Notes under the pieces: model-generated | What the model was told of the DNA's origin: nothing | What the model saw: only the letters and a program-made list of their open reading frames with translations | Databases searched by the model: none | Shown: positions 8,945-19,153 of the stretch, in pieces | Position numbering within the stretch: position 1 is the first letter of the stretch | Layout: each line of letters starts with the position of its first letter | Position numbers and translations under genes: made by a program | DNA from: an archaeon | GTDB lineage: Archaea; EX4484-52; WAPT01 | Assembly: GCA_029258795.1 (NCBI GenBank) | Contig: JAPDKB010000008.1 | Location: 1 to 64,000, forward strand | DNA: 64,000 nt | Reading direction: 5' to 3'

Positions 8945-9447
8945 TCATGCCCGTGATGGGAATAGACCTGGCGGGAAAGGAGAAGAACGAAACAGGAATA
9001 TGCATCTACTTTCTTGAATGGCTTGGGGAAAAGCCGCATGTTGTGAGGAGAACAGTCCACACCGATGATGAGATAATGGAGCTTGTGAGGAAACACAAAC
9101 CAAAGGTTGTGGCAGTAGATGCGCCTTTCTCCTTTCCGAAGGAAGGAGAGGGTTATTTCAGAAAAGCGGATCGCATGCTGATTGAGCGCGGATTTAAAGT
9201 GCTCTCTCCTCTATTCAAAGGCATGCAGGTGCTTGTAAGGAGGGCTATGAAGCTGAGGGAAGAGATAGAAAAGGAAGGAGTGGAAGTTATAGAGACCTTT
9301 CCGAGGGCGGTGCAGCGGATATTTGGGCTTGAGAAGCCGGAAGGAGTTAATGAGCACGAGTTCGACGCTTTTTTGTGCGCGCTTGCAGCAAAAGCTTATC
9401 TGGAAGGGGAATATGAGAATCTGGATGGGATAATTTTGCCTCTCTGA
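8941..9447 (+). CDS. DUF429-type protein (predicted RNase H-fold nuclease)
   Basis: 168 residues starting MGIDLAGKEKN after a short lead, with VVAVDAPFSFP and a C-terminal HEFDAFLCALAA. These acidic motifs match the DUF429 family, which is predicted to have an RNase H-like fold and metal-binding Asp residues; its biological role is not established. Translationally coupled to rpiB by a 4-bp overlap, but no functional link is evident. Confidence 0.65.
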   Translation: MIMPVMGIDLAGKEKNETGICIYFLEWLGEKPHVVRRTVHTDDEIMELVRKHKPKVVAVDAPFSFPKEGEGYFRKADRMLIERGFKVLSPLFKGMQVLVRRAMKLREEIEKEGVEVIETFPRAVQRIFGLEKPEGVNEHEFDAFLCALAAKAYLEGEYENLDGIILPL

Positions 9448-9480
9448 TAATGGGCACAGATAAACGAGAGAAAGCTGCCA

Positions 9481-10092
9481 TCATCTCGAGCTTGCCGCCT
9501 CCTTCTCCCTTCTGACCCTTTCCTCGTAAGCATAGCTCTTTGTGGTGTCCTTGTTGTATGCTCCGAGAATCTCTTCAGCTAGGGCTTGAGCAGCGCTTGT
9601 CTTCTTGTTGAAGCATTTGTGATATGTGCCCTGCGCTATGTGCCTCAATGCAAGGTCGACCCTTCTCTGAGGAGAAGTAACGACTGGTTCTCTCACAAAT
9701 ATACCTCCCTTCTGGTAGGTTATGACCTCTTCAAGAGGAGCCGCATTCTCTATCGCTTTAACCAGCACCTGAATCGGATTCTGCTTGGTTTTCTTGTGGA
9801 TTATCTCGAAAGCTTCATCGATTATGGTAAAAGCGTTGAGAGTTTTACCAACACAGTGACCGCTGGTATATTTGTGTTTCTTACCCTTGTGACCCGGAAC
9901 AAAAAGCTTGTTTGCAAGCCTCTCTATTATGTTCAGCTTGGACTTGTAGAACTGCTGCCTTGCATGTCTTCCTCCTGTTTTGGGATATACCATGGGCTTC
10001 AGATTTATGTATGCCTGCAATCCCTTATCCTCAACCTTCACTCCCTCGTAGCTCCACTTGTTGAGAAATTTAATCTCTGTTACCATGACCAT
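9481..10092 (-). CDS. rps7: 30S ribosomal protein S7
   Basis: 203 residues, archaeal uS7 that binds the 3' major domain of 16S rRNA. Seen: the conserved QNPIQVLVKAIENAAPLEEV and RRVDLALRHIAQG segments. It is the last gene of the polymerase/ribosomal operon in this window. In many archaea EF-2, EF-1 alpha and S10 follow here; in this genome a convergent gene follows instead, so the operon ends early. Confidence 0.97.
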   Translation of the reverse strand: MVMVTEIKFLNKWSYEGVKVEDKGLQAYINLKPMVYPKTGGRHARQQFYKSKLNIIERLANKLFVPGHKGKKHKYTSGHCVGKTLNAFTIIDEAFEIIHKKTKQNPIQVLVKAIENAAPLEEVITYQKGGIFVREPVVTSPQRRVDLALRHIAQGTYHKCFNKKTSAAQALAEEILGAYNKDTTKSYAYEERVRREKEAASSR

Positions 10093-10099
10093 TTCACCT

Positions 10100-10528
10100 T
10101 CATCTTACCTGTCTCTTCTTCCTGCCCTTCACAAGCTCCTTGAGAGAAATACCATTAACTTTCACAACCTTCCATCTCACACCGGAAAGGTCTCCGTACT
10201 TCCTTCCCTTAGGACCGCCGATACCCTCAATTATAACCTCATCGTGCTCCTGAACATGATTTATTGCGCCATCAAGCGGGCAGAAGGCAGTAACTTGCTT
10301 ACCGTTCTTTATGAGCTGTACCCTCACACACTTTCTCATGCCGGAATAAGGCTGCTTTGCCTCTATCATACGCTTCTCCAGAACTATCCCCTTTGCCTGT
10401 GGCGCTCCCTCCAGCGGGTCAGCTTTCTCCTTCAATCTCAACACTCTTCTTTTGTAGTAAGGATCATACCATCTCTTTTTCTTCTCCACCTTCAATATGT
10501 CCCTTGCCGCATACAATCCCTTTGGCAT
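10100..10528 (-). CDS. rps12: 30S ribosomal protein S12
   Basis: About 142 residues, archaeal uS12 of the decoding centre. Starts MPKGLYAAR, as archaeal S12 proteins do, so the longer frame from 10540 was trimmed. Conserved features include [20 protein letters not shown] and the C-terminal [14 protein letters not shown]. Eight bases separate it from rps7. Confidence 0.97.
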   Translation of the reverse strand: MPKGLYAARDILKVEKKKRWYDPYYKRRVLRLKEKADPLEGAPQAKGIVLEKRMIEAKQPYSGMRKCVRVQLIKNGKQVTAFCPLDGAINHVQEHDEVIIEGIGGPKGRKYGDLSGVRWKVVKVNGISLKELVKGRKKRQVR

Positions 10529-10546
10529 GACCAACACCACAAGCCA

Positions 10547-10975
10547 CTACTTCAATTTTATGTCGTGGACGTCAAACCATCTCTTCAAAAATTCCCGTAT
10601 AACTTTAATATTTTTTCCCTCTCTTCCGATCACAACGGGTCTGTGCTTCCTGTCCACCTCGACTTTTACAATTATCTTGCCATCATTTTTTAAAACTTTC
10701 GTGTCTTTTACATCCACCAGCATAAGATTTTTAACGAAGGTCTCGAGATCATCTGCATATCTGAAAACCTTTACGCGCTTACCCATCAACTCTTCTATTT
10801 TCCTTATCTTCTCTCCTCTCTTACCTATTGCATTGGATATTCTACCCTTTATCAGAAAGTAAGCAGTATCTCCAGCGTTTATATAGTCCACAACCTGCGT
10901 CCGTGTCAGCTTCTCAAAGGCTGCAATAGCCATTAGGTCCTCGGTGGTGTACTTAACCTTTGCTGAGGTCATCAT
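10547..10975 (-). CDS. nusA: NusA-like KH-domain protein
   Basis: 142 residues: the archaeal short NusA made of two KH RNA-binding domains, with GKRGEKIRKIEELMGKRV (first GxxG region) and VVIGREGKNIKVIREFL (second GxxG region). It lacks the N-terminal polymerase-binding and S1 domains of bacterial NusA. Usual position in the archaeal operon between L30e and S12; thought to act in transcription elongation or termination. Confidence 0.95.
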   Translation of the reverse strand: MMTSAKVKYTTEDLMAIAAFEKLTRTQVVDYINAGDTAYFLIKGRISNAIGKRGEKIRKIEELMGKRVKVFRYADDLETFVKNLMLVDVKDTKVLKNDGKIIVKVEVDRKHRPVVIGREGKNIKVIREFLKRWFDVHDIKLK

Positions 10976-10985
10976 GATCCCTTCA

Positions 10986-11258
10986 TCACTTCTTCTTTAT
11001 TCCCAACACCGACACCGGAAAGGGCTTCTGGCACAGAGCTCCAAGTTCCTTGTTATCCTCCTCATACACTACAAGCTCCACTCCAGCCAGTTCAGCGTAA
11101 TACTTAATTCTTTCCTTCTCCTCTTCAGGGTAGTTTATGGCAACCACGACCTTTTCCACATTTCCCTTCTTCAGCTCTTTCAAGGTTCTTTCAGCTCCCA
11201 GTATTGCTCTTCCGCTTTTCACGGCCTCCAAAATCATCTGTTCCACTCCTGCAGCCAT
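10986..11258 (-). CDS. rpl30e: 50S ribosomal protein L30e
   Basis: 90 residues, L7Ae/L30e-fold ribosomal protein. Seen: ILGAERTLKELKKGNVEKVVVAINYP and YAELAGVELVVYEEDNKELGALCQKPFPVSVLGI, which match archaeal L30e. In the standard place after rpoA2. Confidence 0.96.
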   Translation of the reverse strand: MAAGVEQMILEAVKSGRAILGAERTLKELKKGNVEKVVVAINYPEEEKERIKYYAELAGVELVVYEEDNKELGALCQKPFPVSVLGIKKK

Positions 11259-11264
11259 AGCTCA

Positions 11265-12410
11265 TCACTCCTCCTTTATTCCAAGCTTGAACATTCCTGT
11301 TCCTATTGGTGGCAGGTTACCCACTATGACATTGGCAAATATGCTCTTGAGGTCATCCACCTCTCCACTAGCTGCCGCATTGGTTAAGTGTTTTATCGTT
11401 TCCTCGAAGTTTGCCCTCGCGAGCACGGATGCTTTTTCTCCTGCAACACCATACCTTCCTATCGGTTTGACAACTCCCGAAAATGTCATGATGTCCGCAA
11501 CAAGCATAACATGTCTTTCATCCGTATCGACACCCTGCTCCCTTAGAGTTCTCAGGGTTTCCTCCACTATTAAATTTCTTGCTGCCTCTATACCCAGCAG
11601 CTTCATCACTTCAAAAATGTGGTTCGATCTGGTTCTTGTGGGGTCAACTCCGTTCATGGTGAGCACTTTTTTTAGATTTGTTCCGAGAGTTCTTATCACC
11701 CAATCATCTCCAACCTTTTCCACTATAACCTGAGTTATGCCCTTTATACCCTTTATCTGCACACCTCTTGCCTTCACTCTCATCTGCTGCAGGTCTCTTA
11801 TGCTGACCTCTTCCTTCTTTGATTCGAGAATTATCTTGTTCCCTCCTTCAACCCTGACCTCTGCGTTTCTCAAATTCTTTTTAATTATTTTCGCAACCTC
11901 CTCAAGCTCCATGTCTATCTCTTTCAGCTTTTCCTCATCCACAACCAGCTCCACCTTCATCTCCATGAGATCGATGGAGTCCTCCTTCATTATCTGTTCA
12001 AGCGTCGTTTCCTTTATCTCTGCAGCGATTTTCTTTGCCGCTTCCTTATTGTTGTGTTCCTCATCCAGATAAATTTCCATGGAAGGTGTTGACGGAACCT
12101 TCCTCGCATCGAAAATCTCTATGAGTCTGGGTAAACCTTTCGTTGTGACGAGCTGAACTCTCCCCTCTGCGTGATAAGCTCGCAGCGTGGTCTGGGTGGC
12201 GGGCTCAGAGATAGAGTGGGCTGCCACCATTCCTATGGCCTCACCCACATCGTAAAGCATTTCCAGATATCGCTTTCTCCATTTCTCCTGCTCCTTCTTT
12301 GGAAGCTTGCTTATTTCCTCCTCATACCTTTTGGGCAACCTTATTTGGATCGTGTTGCCTCCTTCATTAACATCTGCACTTTTGGTTTTCTTTTTTGCCT
12401 TGGTCATCAT
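11265..12410 (-). CDS. rpoA2: DNA-directed RNA polymerase subunit A''
   Basis: 381 residues, C-terminal half of the archaeal large subunit. Seen: EAIGMVAAHSISEPATQTTLRA spans the trigger-loop region (GxxAAxSIGEPxTQ motif with Ser in place of Gly), and VMLVADIMTFSGVVKPIGRYGVAG near the C terminus. A lysine-rich N-terminal extension of about 25 residues precedes the conserved part. The start codon overlaps the A' stop by 4 bp. Confidence 0.97.
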   Translation of the reverse strand: MMTKAKKKTKSADVNEGGNTIQIRLPKRYEEEISKLPKKEQEKWRKRYLEMLYDVGEAIGMVAAHSISEPATQTTLRAYHAEGRVQLVTTKGLPRLIEIFDARKVPSTPSMEIYLDEEHNNKEAAKKIAAEIKETTLEQIMKEDSIDLMEMKVELVVDEEKLKEIDMELEEVAKIIKKNLRNAEVRVEGGNKIILESKKEEVSIRDLQQMRVKARGVQIKGIKGITQVIVEKVGDDWVIRTLGTNLKKVLTMNGVDPTRTRSNHIFEVMKLLGIEAARNLIVEETLRTLREQGVDTDERHVMLVADIMTFSGVVKPIGRYGVAGEKASVLARANFEETIKHLTNAAASGEVDDLKSIFANVIVGNLPPIGTGMFKLGIKEE

Positions 12411-14905
12411 GCACCACCCATCAGCTTGCCCCAGCTGCTTTTAGCGGGGTCTATACCATCCTCACCAGGAACGAACTGGACTATGTTTCCGGCAGCATCC
12501 CTCACAGTCCAGTCGTAATCCACACGTAAGTCATGGAGGGCGTTGACAAGCCTTCTTTCCAGATAGCCAGACACCCTCGTCTTGAGGGATGAATCCATTA
12601 TACCCTCTCTACCCTTCATGACCTCGAAGAAAAATTCTATGGGGTCAAGACCCTCAATGAATGATGACTCCACATATCCGTGAGCTTTCGGACCGAGATC
12701 ATACTTCTTGAAGTGAGCCAGAGTTCTGCCCTTGAAGCCCCTGAAGGCTCTTCCACCCCTTATCATTTCCTGTCCCACAATTCCCGCCATGTAAGTCAAG
12801 TTTTGCAAGCTACCTCTTGCTCCCGTCTTAGCCATGATCATGGCATCCGTCTCGGTGAAGTTCTTCTTTATGATATCCTGTACCTTGTTAACAGCTTCCC
12901 ACAGCTCAGCCATTATTAAATCTTCTCTTGTCTCCTCCACGGTCCTGCCCGGATATGGTGTTATCTCTCCCTTCCTGTACTTTTCTATGATGCCATCCAC
13001 CTTCTTGTACGTTTCCTTCACCACCTTCTTTATCTCCTTCTTTATGTCCTGTGGCAGGTCTATGTCAGAGATGGAGATGGTGAATCCTCTTATCATGAGA
13101 GCGCGTATACACATCCTTGTAACTCTATCCAGAAACTCTCTGGCAACCGAATGACCATATTCCATATCTATCTTATCGAGCAACAATCCCTTGAATGGGG
13201 ATATCGCCTTGCTGTCGATGGCACCGCAAACAAGCTCACCGTTCTTCACGACAACATAAGCATCATGCTCACACTTATCCTTCTTGCACTTATCACATTT
13301 CTGGCAGAATCCAGCTTTAAACTCTATGTTGAGGTCATCCGGCAATAGCATTGAGAACAGCTCCTTGCCGGTGTACTCTTCCTTTTCCAGGTCCATGTAT
13401 ATTCCGGCTGCAGCAAGCACCTGCGCCGCCTCTTCTCTGCTGAATTTTGTGCCTGTTTTGGTGAGAATGTATGCACCGCTTATGAAGTCCTGCGTAGCTC
13501 CGATAATCGGTCCTCCGAACCTCGGAGACCTTATATTTTTCTCAACCAGCATCAGCTCTTCTGCTTCAGCTCTTGCTTCAGCGGTTTGAGGAACATGAAG
13601 GTTCATTTCATCTCCATCGAAGTCAGCGTTGTATGGCGGGCATGCAGCAAGGTGAAGCCTGAAAGTGCGATACGGCATAACCCTGACCTTGTGGGCCATC
13701 ACAGACATTCTGTGGAGGGATGGCTGCCTGTTGAAGAGCACAACATCCCCATCCTGAAGGTGTCTCTCAACTATGTAACCCTCTGCAAGCTCTTCTGCAA
13801 TCTCCTCCTTGTTTTCGGGCAAAATTCTTTTTCTTGTGCCATCAGGTCTTATTATGTAATTGGCTCCGGGATAAACATCACTTCCGTTTTTAACGAGCTT
13901 TCTCATTTCTTTTATGTTGTGCGATGTGACCTTTATCGGGATGGTTATTTCCATCGCAACCTCAAGCGGGACGCCAACCTCATTTATACTTATCAGTGGG
14001 TCTGGAGACACCACGGCTCTTGCAGAAAAGTTAACTCTCTTACCCGTAAGGTTGTGCCTAAACCTGCCCTCTTTAGTTTTCAACCTCTGAGCGAGAGTCT
14101 TGAGGGGTCTTCCAGATCTGTGCCTTGCAGGAGGTACTCCACTCAACTCGTTGTTGAAGTATGTTGCCACGTGATACTGTAAAAGCTCCCAGAGGTCATC
14201 TATAATGAATTGCGGAGCCCCGATTTCAAGATTTTCAGCAAGTCTCTGATTTATCCTTATTATGTCCACCAGTTTGTGTGTCAGGTCATCCTCGCTCCTC
14301 TCTCCCGTCTCAAGGGTTATGGAGGGTCTTGCTGTTATTGGTGGCACGAGGAGCAGTGTGAGCACAAGCCATTCTGGCCTGCCACCCTTCAAGCCCAGTG
14401 CCTTTGCATCCTCATCGCTTATCTTTTCGAAGTGAGCCCTTATCTCTTCAGGGTTGAGCTGCTTGTTGCCCCTGAAGAATGTGTATGGCTTCTCAAATTT
14501 CACCTTCTCTATCTTCGCATTACAGTGAGGGCACTGCTTTGGCGGTTCAGCTTTCAACCTTTCAGCATCACTCCTAACCTTCGACTTTTCAAGCAGAAGC
14601 TTACCGCACTCAGGACATGTGAGGGTGAGCAGGATTTTTATCTGCTTGAGATAGAGAACGTTGAGCACCGGCTTGGCAAGCTCTATGTAACCAAAGTGAC
14701 CCGGACAATCTCCGAACTTACCACCACAGGTTCTGCACCTTATGCCGGGGTCAACGACACCCAGCCTCGGATCCATAACTCCTCCTTTAACCGGATAAGC
14801 GTCAGCATCGTACACTTCCGGAGTGGTGACCTTCATAACCGCAAGCTTCTTTATGGCTTGAGGAGACAATAACTCGAATTTTATAGCTTTTATTACTCTT
14901 GCCAT
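12407..14905 (-). CDS. rpoA1: DNA-directed RNA polymerase subunit A'
   Basis: About 832 residues, N-terminal part of the largest subunit with the catalytic site. Seen: zinc sites CRTCGGKFGDCPGHFGYIE and CPECG...CPHCN, and the Mg-binding NADFDGDEMNLHVP. A cysteine-rich segment CQKCDKCKKDKC at about residue 540 is a further likely metal site. Start set at MARVIKAIKFELL; the frame opens four codons earlier. Confidence 0.97.
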   Translation of the reverse strand: MARVIKAIKFELLSPQAIKKLAVMKVTTPEVYDADAYPVKGGVMDPRLGVVDPGIRCRTCGGKFGDCPGHFGYIELAKPVLNVLYLKQIKILLTLTCPECGKLLLEKSKVRSDAERLKAEPPKQCPHCNAKIEKVKFEKPYTFFRGNKQLNPEEIRAHFEKISDEDAKALGLKGGRPEWLVLTLLLVPPITARPSITLETGERSEDDLTHKLVDIIRINQRLAENLEIGAPQFIIDDLWELLQYHVATYFNNELSGVPPARHRSGRPLKTLAQRLKTKEGRFRHNLTGKRVNFSARAVVSPDPLISINEVGVPLEVAMEITIPIKVTSHNIKEMRKLVKNGSDVYPGANYIIRPDGTRKRILPENKEEIAEELAEGYIVERHLQDGDVVLFNRQPSLHRMSVMAHKVRVMPYRTFRLHLAACPPYNADFDGDEMNLHVPQTAEARAEAEELMLVEKNIRSPRFGGPIIGATQDFISGAYILTKTGTKFSREEAAQVLAAAGIYMDLEKEEYTGKELFSMLLPDDLNIEFKAGFCQKCDKCKKDKCEHDAYVVVKNGELVCGAIDSKAISPFKGLLLDKIDMEYGHSVAREFLDRVTRMCIRALMIRGFTISISDIDLPQDIKKEIKKVVKETYKKVDGIIEKYRKGEITPYPGRTVEETREDLIMAELWEAVNKVQDIIKKNFTETDAMIMAKTGARGSLQNLTYMAGIVGQEMIRGGRAFRGFKGRTLAHFKKYDLGPKAHGYVESSFIEGLDPIEFFFEVMKGREGIMDSSLKTRVSGYLERRLVNALHDLRVDYDWTVRDAAGNIVQFVPGEDGIDPAKSSWGKLMGGA

Positions 14906-14926
14906 ATCACACCACACCCTTCAAAA

Positions 14927-17900
14927 TCACTCTTCTTCCTCACCAACTTTCAGTTTTGGATTGATGTGCATCGCTCTCAGCTCATCAAGGAGGAGCTTGA
15001 ACGCATATGAAACCTCTGCCTCCTCCACATTTTCTGATTTACAGAGCTGGCATACTGGCTTGTTCTTTATGTAGTCAAACATTGCTATGCTTCCGCATTC
15101 CTTACACACATACACTTTAGTGCGGTCTGAGCTAAACCTCTCTTTGAGAGTTATGGCAGCACCATGGGCTATCAGGCAGTCCTTCTCCATCTCTCCAAAT
15201 CTCAGTCCACCTTCCCTGCTCCTACCCTCAGTTGGCTGCTTTGTGAGCAGGGTGACAGGGCCTCTTGCCCTTGCATGTATCTTGTGGGAAGCTATATGGT
15301 ATAGTCTGAAGTAATGGCCCACTCCTATCAAGATGTGTGCCTCGTATTTCTTTCCTGTCACACCATCATACAGCACTTCCTTTCCATCGTATCTGAATCC
15401 GGCTTTCTCAAGCGCCTTCACTATCTCCTCTTCATTGGATTTAAAGACGGTGCCATTGATTCTCTCGCCCTTCATCGCTGCGGCCTTACCTCCTATGAAC
15501 TCGAGCAGCTGTCCGACCGTCATTCTGGATGGGATTGCGTGAGCATTTATTATTATGTCGGGGGTGATGCCGTCCTTTGTGAAAGGCATGTCGTGCTCAG
15601 GCACTATAATCCCTATAACTCCTTTCTGACCGTGCCTTGTAGCGAACTTATCTCCCACCTCTGGCACCTTTGGCTCTCTGACTGTAACCTTAACCAGCCT
15701 GTCTCCGTCATCATTCTCCGTCACCACCGCCTTATCCACTATTCCTCCCTCTCTCGGATTCACGGTTTCAGAGTTATCTCTTACGGCTCTCACACCCATC
15801 CTGACCTCTTTCATCACACCAAGGAACCTTATCGGGGAGATCTTACCGACCAGCACATCATTGCCATCAACTTCGGTTTCAGGGGGTATTATTCCATCCT
15901 CATCCAGATGTCTGTAAGCATTCTCTCCTTTGTAACCCTTGACCGTGGGGTCGGGAATCCTTATCTCGTCCTCCTGTCCGCCCCAGTAACGTGTAGCTTC
16001 CGTTATGTATGTCCTGTAGAAATATGATCTTCCGAGCCCCCTCTCTATGGACGCCTTGTTGACTATAAGAGCATCCTCCATATTGTATCCTTCAAAAGGC
16101 ATTACAGCTACTACCAGATTCTGACCTGTGGGGTGCTCCTCCAAGCCAGTGAACTTAGTGCTGTCTGACATGATGATTGGGAGCTGTGGATATGCCAGCA
16201 GGTAGCTTGATGTGTCCGTCCTAACCAAGTAGTTCTTGGCGTAAAGACCTAACGACTGCACTATCATTCTCGTACCGTAGTTAAGCCTGTCTCCTCTGTC
16301 CTTCTCCGCAAGCACAAGCAGTGATGCGTCAACACCCAGAATGAATAGAGGATCAATCTCGAGGTGGGTGTGCTCTTCCGTAACATCTTCCTCCTTCAAC
16401 GCAACGTAAGCATTTTCCTCCTCTTCGGCATCGAGGTACTCAACTATTCCTTTCTCCACAAGCTCCTTCCATGTTATCTCTCCCTTGAGCAGCTTTTCCT
16501 TAAGCTCATCCGTGAGCTTTGACCTGCCGTTCTCCACCACTATGAGCGGGCGCCTTGCTCTTCCACCATCCGTGTTTATAACAACTTCCTGCCTGTCCTC
16601 ATAATAGCAAACGTTCATCTTCTTTGTGAGCACGCCCTTCCTTCTCTTCTCCCTGAGCATTCCGGCCAGCTTTTTACCATCAGGATAGTATCCAACAAGA
16701 TTTCCGTTCAGATAAACCTCCACTCCAACCTTCTCCTTCTCGCTCACACCCATTGATTTGAGGGCTGATACGATTTTTGTGTTCTCAACTTCCGTTGCAT
16801 CGGTGGTTATCTCAGCTGCTATTGCCAGGAACTTCCTCAAACCGATGTTCTGACCTTCGGGAGTCCTTATGGCACATATCCTTCCCCACTGGGTCGGGTG
16901 AAGTTCTCTTGCCTCAAAGTGCTCCTGAGTTGAGGAAAGAGGTGAGACAACACTCCTCAAGTGGGCAACACTCCTCACAAAATTGCTCCTCTCCAGCCTT
17001 TGGGACACACCGGTTCTGCCCCCAACCCAGTTTCCTGTTGCCATGGCCCTCATAATCTGCTTAGTAAACACATCTGACACCACCGTGCTCTGCAGCTTTA
17101 GCAGCTTCCTGCCACGCTTCATCATTTTCTGGTAGTTGTACTGCAATCTTGCTATCAGACCCCACCTGCCAAGAATCACTGACCTGACAAGCATTTCCAT
17201 TAGCTCGCCGACCATGCGGAGGCGTTTGTTAGCATAATGATCTATATCATCCGGTTCTATCTTGCCCCTCCTGAGCTTTATCAGCTTCCTCATCACCATC
17301 GCAAGATACTTTGCCTTCAGGATTCTGCTTGCAGCCGTTGTGCCGAGGTGTGGAAGGAAGTAATTATCGAGGAGGTAGTAAACTCTCTCTTCCCTCTGCT
17401 CCTTCTGGGTTATCTTCATCTTCCTGCCGAGGAAATCCACAGCATCCTCTCTGTTATACACATCCACACCGTAGATGTTGAGGTAAACATCTTCAAGCTC
17501 GTCCTCCTCAGCGTTTATCTCCTCTATTATATCCTTATCGCTGTCAAGCCCGAGAGCTTTTATCACTGCTATGAGCGGGATGGGCTGCTGCACACCCGTC
17601 AAGCGTGTCGTTATTATACCATCGCTCTGCCTTTCGAATATATGTTTCTGCACAAACCCGCTTCTTTCGGAGTTTATTCTTGCATAGTACTCGTTCTTCT
17701 TCCTCTGCAAAATGAGTTTGTTAGGTGCAACCTCCTCAGAAACTATGACCACTCTCTCGGTTCCGTTTATTATGAAATAACCACCCGGATCATCAGGATC
17801 CTCTCCCGCCTTTATTAGCTCTTCCCTGCTCATCTTGGAGAGAGGGCAGAGCACGGATTTGACCATGACCGGAATCTCCCCTATCTCCACAGTTTCTGTG

Positions 17901-18220
17901 TTGTACTCCACATCCTCGAAAACATGAGTCATCTCGACAAAAATCGGAGCAGCATAAGTTATGTTTCTCAACCTTGCTTCATGTGGAAGAATGGGCTCGA
18001 CATTGCCTCCGGGCTCCCTTATCTGTGGCTCGCCAACCATCACCTTTCCAAGTTTGATGTAAAGTTCTTCTCCTGTCGGAAGCTCGATAGGAATCTTACC
18101 AATCTCATCAATTATTTTCTGCAGCTTTCTCGTCACAAAATCGTTGTAGGATTCTATCTGGTGTCTCGCGAGAGCGCCATCCCTTGCAAGCTCATCCAAA
18201 AAACTCTTACCCAAATTCAT
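14927..18220 (-). CDS. rpoB: DNA-directed RNA polymerase subunit B (unsplit)
   Basis: 1097 residues in one chain. Seen: [28 protein letters not shown] and the C-terminal zinc ribbon [18 protein letters not shown]...CQLC. In Archaeoglobus, halobacteria and most methanogens this gene is split into B'' and B'; here it is continuous, as in Thermococcales and Crenarchaeota. The start overlaps rpoH by 4 bp. Confidence 0.97.
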   Translation of the reverse strand: MNLGKSFLDELARDGALARHQIESYNDFVTRKLQKIIDEIGKIPIELPTGEELYIKLGKVMVGEPQIREPGGNVEPILPHEARLRNITYAAPIFVEMTHVFEDVEYNTETVEIGEIPVMVKSVLCPLSKMSREELIKAGEDPDDPGGYFIINGTERVVIVSEEVAPNKLILQRKKNEYYARINSERSGFVQKHIFERQSDGIITTRLTGVQQPIPLIAVIKALGLDSDKDIIEEINAEEDELEDVYLNIYGVDVYNREDAVDFLGRKMKITQKEQREERVYYLLDNYFLPHLGTTAASRILKAKYLAMVMRKLIKLRRGKIEPDDIDHYANKRLRMVGELMEMLVRSVILGRWGLIARLQYNYQKMMKRGRKLLKLQSTVVSDVFTKQIMRAMATGNWVGGRTGVSQRLERSNFVRSVAHLRSVVSPLSSTQEHFEARELHPTQWGRICAIRTPEGQNIGLRKFLAIAAEITTDATEVENTKIVSALKSMGVSEKEKVGVEVYLNGNLVGYYPDGKKLAGMLREKRRKGVLTKKMNVCYYEDRQEVVINTDGGRARRPLIVVENGRSKLTDELKEKLLKGEITWKELVEKGIVEYLDAEEEENAYVALKEEDVTEEHTHLEIDPLFILGVDASLLVLAEKDRGDRLNYGTRMIVQSLGLYAKNYLVRTDTSSYLLAYPQLPIIMSDSTKFTGLEEHPTGQNLVVAVMPFEGYNMEDALIVNKASIERGLGRSYFYRTYITEATRYWGGQEDEIRIPDPTVKGYKGENAYRHLDEDGIIPPETEVDGNDVLVGKISPIRFLGVMKEVRMGVRAVRDNSETVNPREGGIVDKAVVTENDDGDRLVKVTVREPKVPEVGDKFATRHGQKGVIGIIVPEHDMPFTKDGITPDIIINAHAIPSRMTVGQLLEFIGGKAAAMKGERINGTVFKSNEEEIVKALEKAGFRYDGKEVLYDGVTGKKYEAHILIGVGHYFRLYHIASHKIHARARGPVTLLTKQPTEGRSREGGLRFGEMEKDCLIAHGAAITLKERFSSDRTKVYVCKECGSIAMFDYIKNKPVCQLCKSENVEEAEVSYAFKLLLDELRAMHINPKLKVGEEEE

Positions 18221-18462
18221 CCCTTAACCACCACCCTATAATATATGGATTCTCCAGCAGTCGGGCTTTTTCTGGTAATCCTGATTATGTCCCCGGGCTT
18301 TGCTCCGAGAATTTTGGCGACCGGGTCAGAAGCATAAATGCGTGGAAGCTGTTTTTTTGTGATGTTGAGCTCCTCCAGCAATTTCTTTGCTTCTTCCTCG
18401 CTAAGAATTTCATGTTTTGGCACGAGCTCGTGATTGAGGATTATATCTTTCTTGATGTTCAC
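18217..18462 (-). CDS. rpoH: DNA-directed RNA polymerase subunit H
   Basis: About 81 residues, archaeal RpoH (RPB5 C-terminal domain homologue), first gene of the polymerase operon. Seen: [20 protein letters not shown] and [24 protein letters not shown]. The GTG at 18462 (or 18465) is taken as start; longer frames would read through the tRNA-Lys gene and are not credible. Confidence 0.93.
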   Translation of the reverse strand: MNIKKDIILNHELVPKHEILSEEEAKKLLEELNITKKQLPRIYASDPVAKILGAKPGDIIRITRKSPTAGESIYYRVVVKG

Positions 18463-18519
18463 CACCGCTAAGGATTTATTTCGGTTGGACAGGGCACCCA
18501 TGGAGCATGTGGTTGAAAT

Positions 18520-18658
18520 TGGTGGGCCCGACGGGATTTGAACCCGCGACTCCCGGGTGTCTTCCGCTCCTGCCTTCACGGCAGGGAGGGCAGTCTGGTT
18601 AAAAGCTTCACCCTCCTTGTTAAGAGCCCGGTGCTCTACCAGACTGAGCTACGGGCCC
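18520..18658 (-). tRNA. tRNA-Lys (CTT) with intron in the anticodon loop
   Basis: Acceptor GGGCCCG pairs with CGGGCCC, discriminator A and encoded CCA. Anticodon stem CCGGG/CCCGG encloses loop start CTCTTA, giving anticodon CTT. An intron of about 60 nt follows position 37. Its end contains AAGA, which pairs with TCTT of the loop as in a standard bulge-helix-bulge, and it has a strong internal G/C stem (CCCTCCCTGCC side). Located just upstream of rpoH in the same direction. Confidence 0.9.
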
Positions 18659-18985
18659 ACGGACAGGGAACATGATGCGGAACACAGCATGAGTGAAGTT
18701 ATGTGAGAGAGGTATTTGAAGTGTGAGGAAGAGCTGTGAGCTAATATTCAACCACCCGCGAGAAGGTTTTACAACCTCATCTTTTCATACCTCAAATTTA
18801 TAAACTTTGCGGATTCTTCGAGGATGCAGGATGTTTGGTCGACATATCAGAACATCAAAATATTTAATGGAAAACTTTATATTATTTTTAGAGGGTGTTG
18901 GGGAAAATAAGAAAGGTGTCGATGCAAGGAGAACAAGCTTTTTTAAAGTTTGTGTGTTATGAAATAAAATCGCTCTGAGTTTTGC
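18659..18985. other. 327-bp spacer between divergent tRNA genes
   Basis: No open frame I would defend. Near 18940-18955 a TTTTTTAAAG element lies about 35 bp before tRNA-Asp and is a likely TATA box for it. AT-rich blocks near 18795-18805 (AAATTTATAAACTTT) and 18865-18885 could be further promoter sequence. Confidence 0.5.
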
Positions 18986-19110
18986 GCCCCGGTAGTGTAG
19001 TCCGGCTGATCATACGGGACTGTCACTCCCGTGACCCGGGTTCAAAAGATGCTGCTCGATGCCGTCCTGCAGGATCGGGCATGCTGCTGGATTTCCCGGC
19101 CGGGGCGCCA
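18986..19110 (+). tRNA. tRNA-Asp (GTC) with intron in the T-loop
   Basis: Acceptor GCCCCGG/CCGGGGC, G discriminator and encoded CCA. Anticodon loop CTGTCAC in stem ACGGGA/TCCCGT gives GTC. The T-arm CCGGG-TTCAAA is interrupted by an intron of about 44 nt before the final T and CCCGG. The junction forms a bulge-helix-bulge: TTCA pairs with TGGA, with 3-nt bulges AAA and TTT. Cutting after the second base of each bulge restores a normal T-loop TTCAAAT (positions 59/60). Confidence 0.92.
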
Positions 19111-19153
19111 AGTTCTTCTTTTTGTTAAAGAGATTAGTAACAAAATCCTTTGC

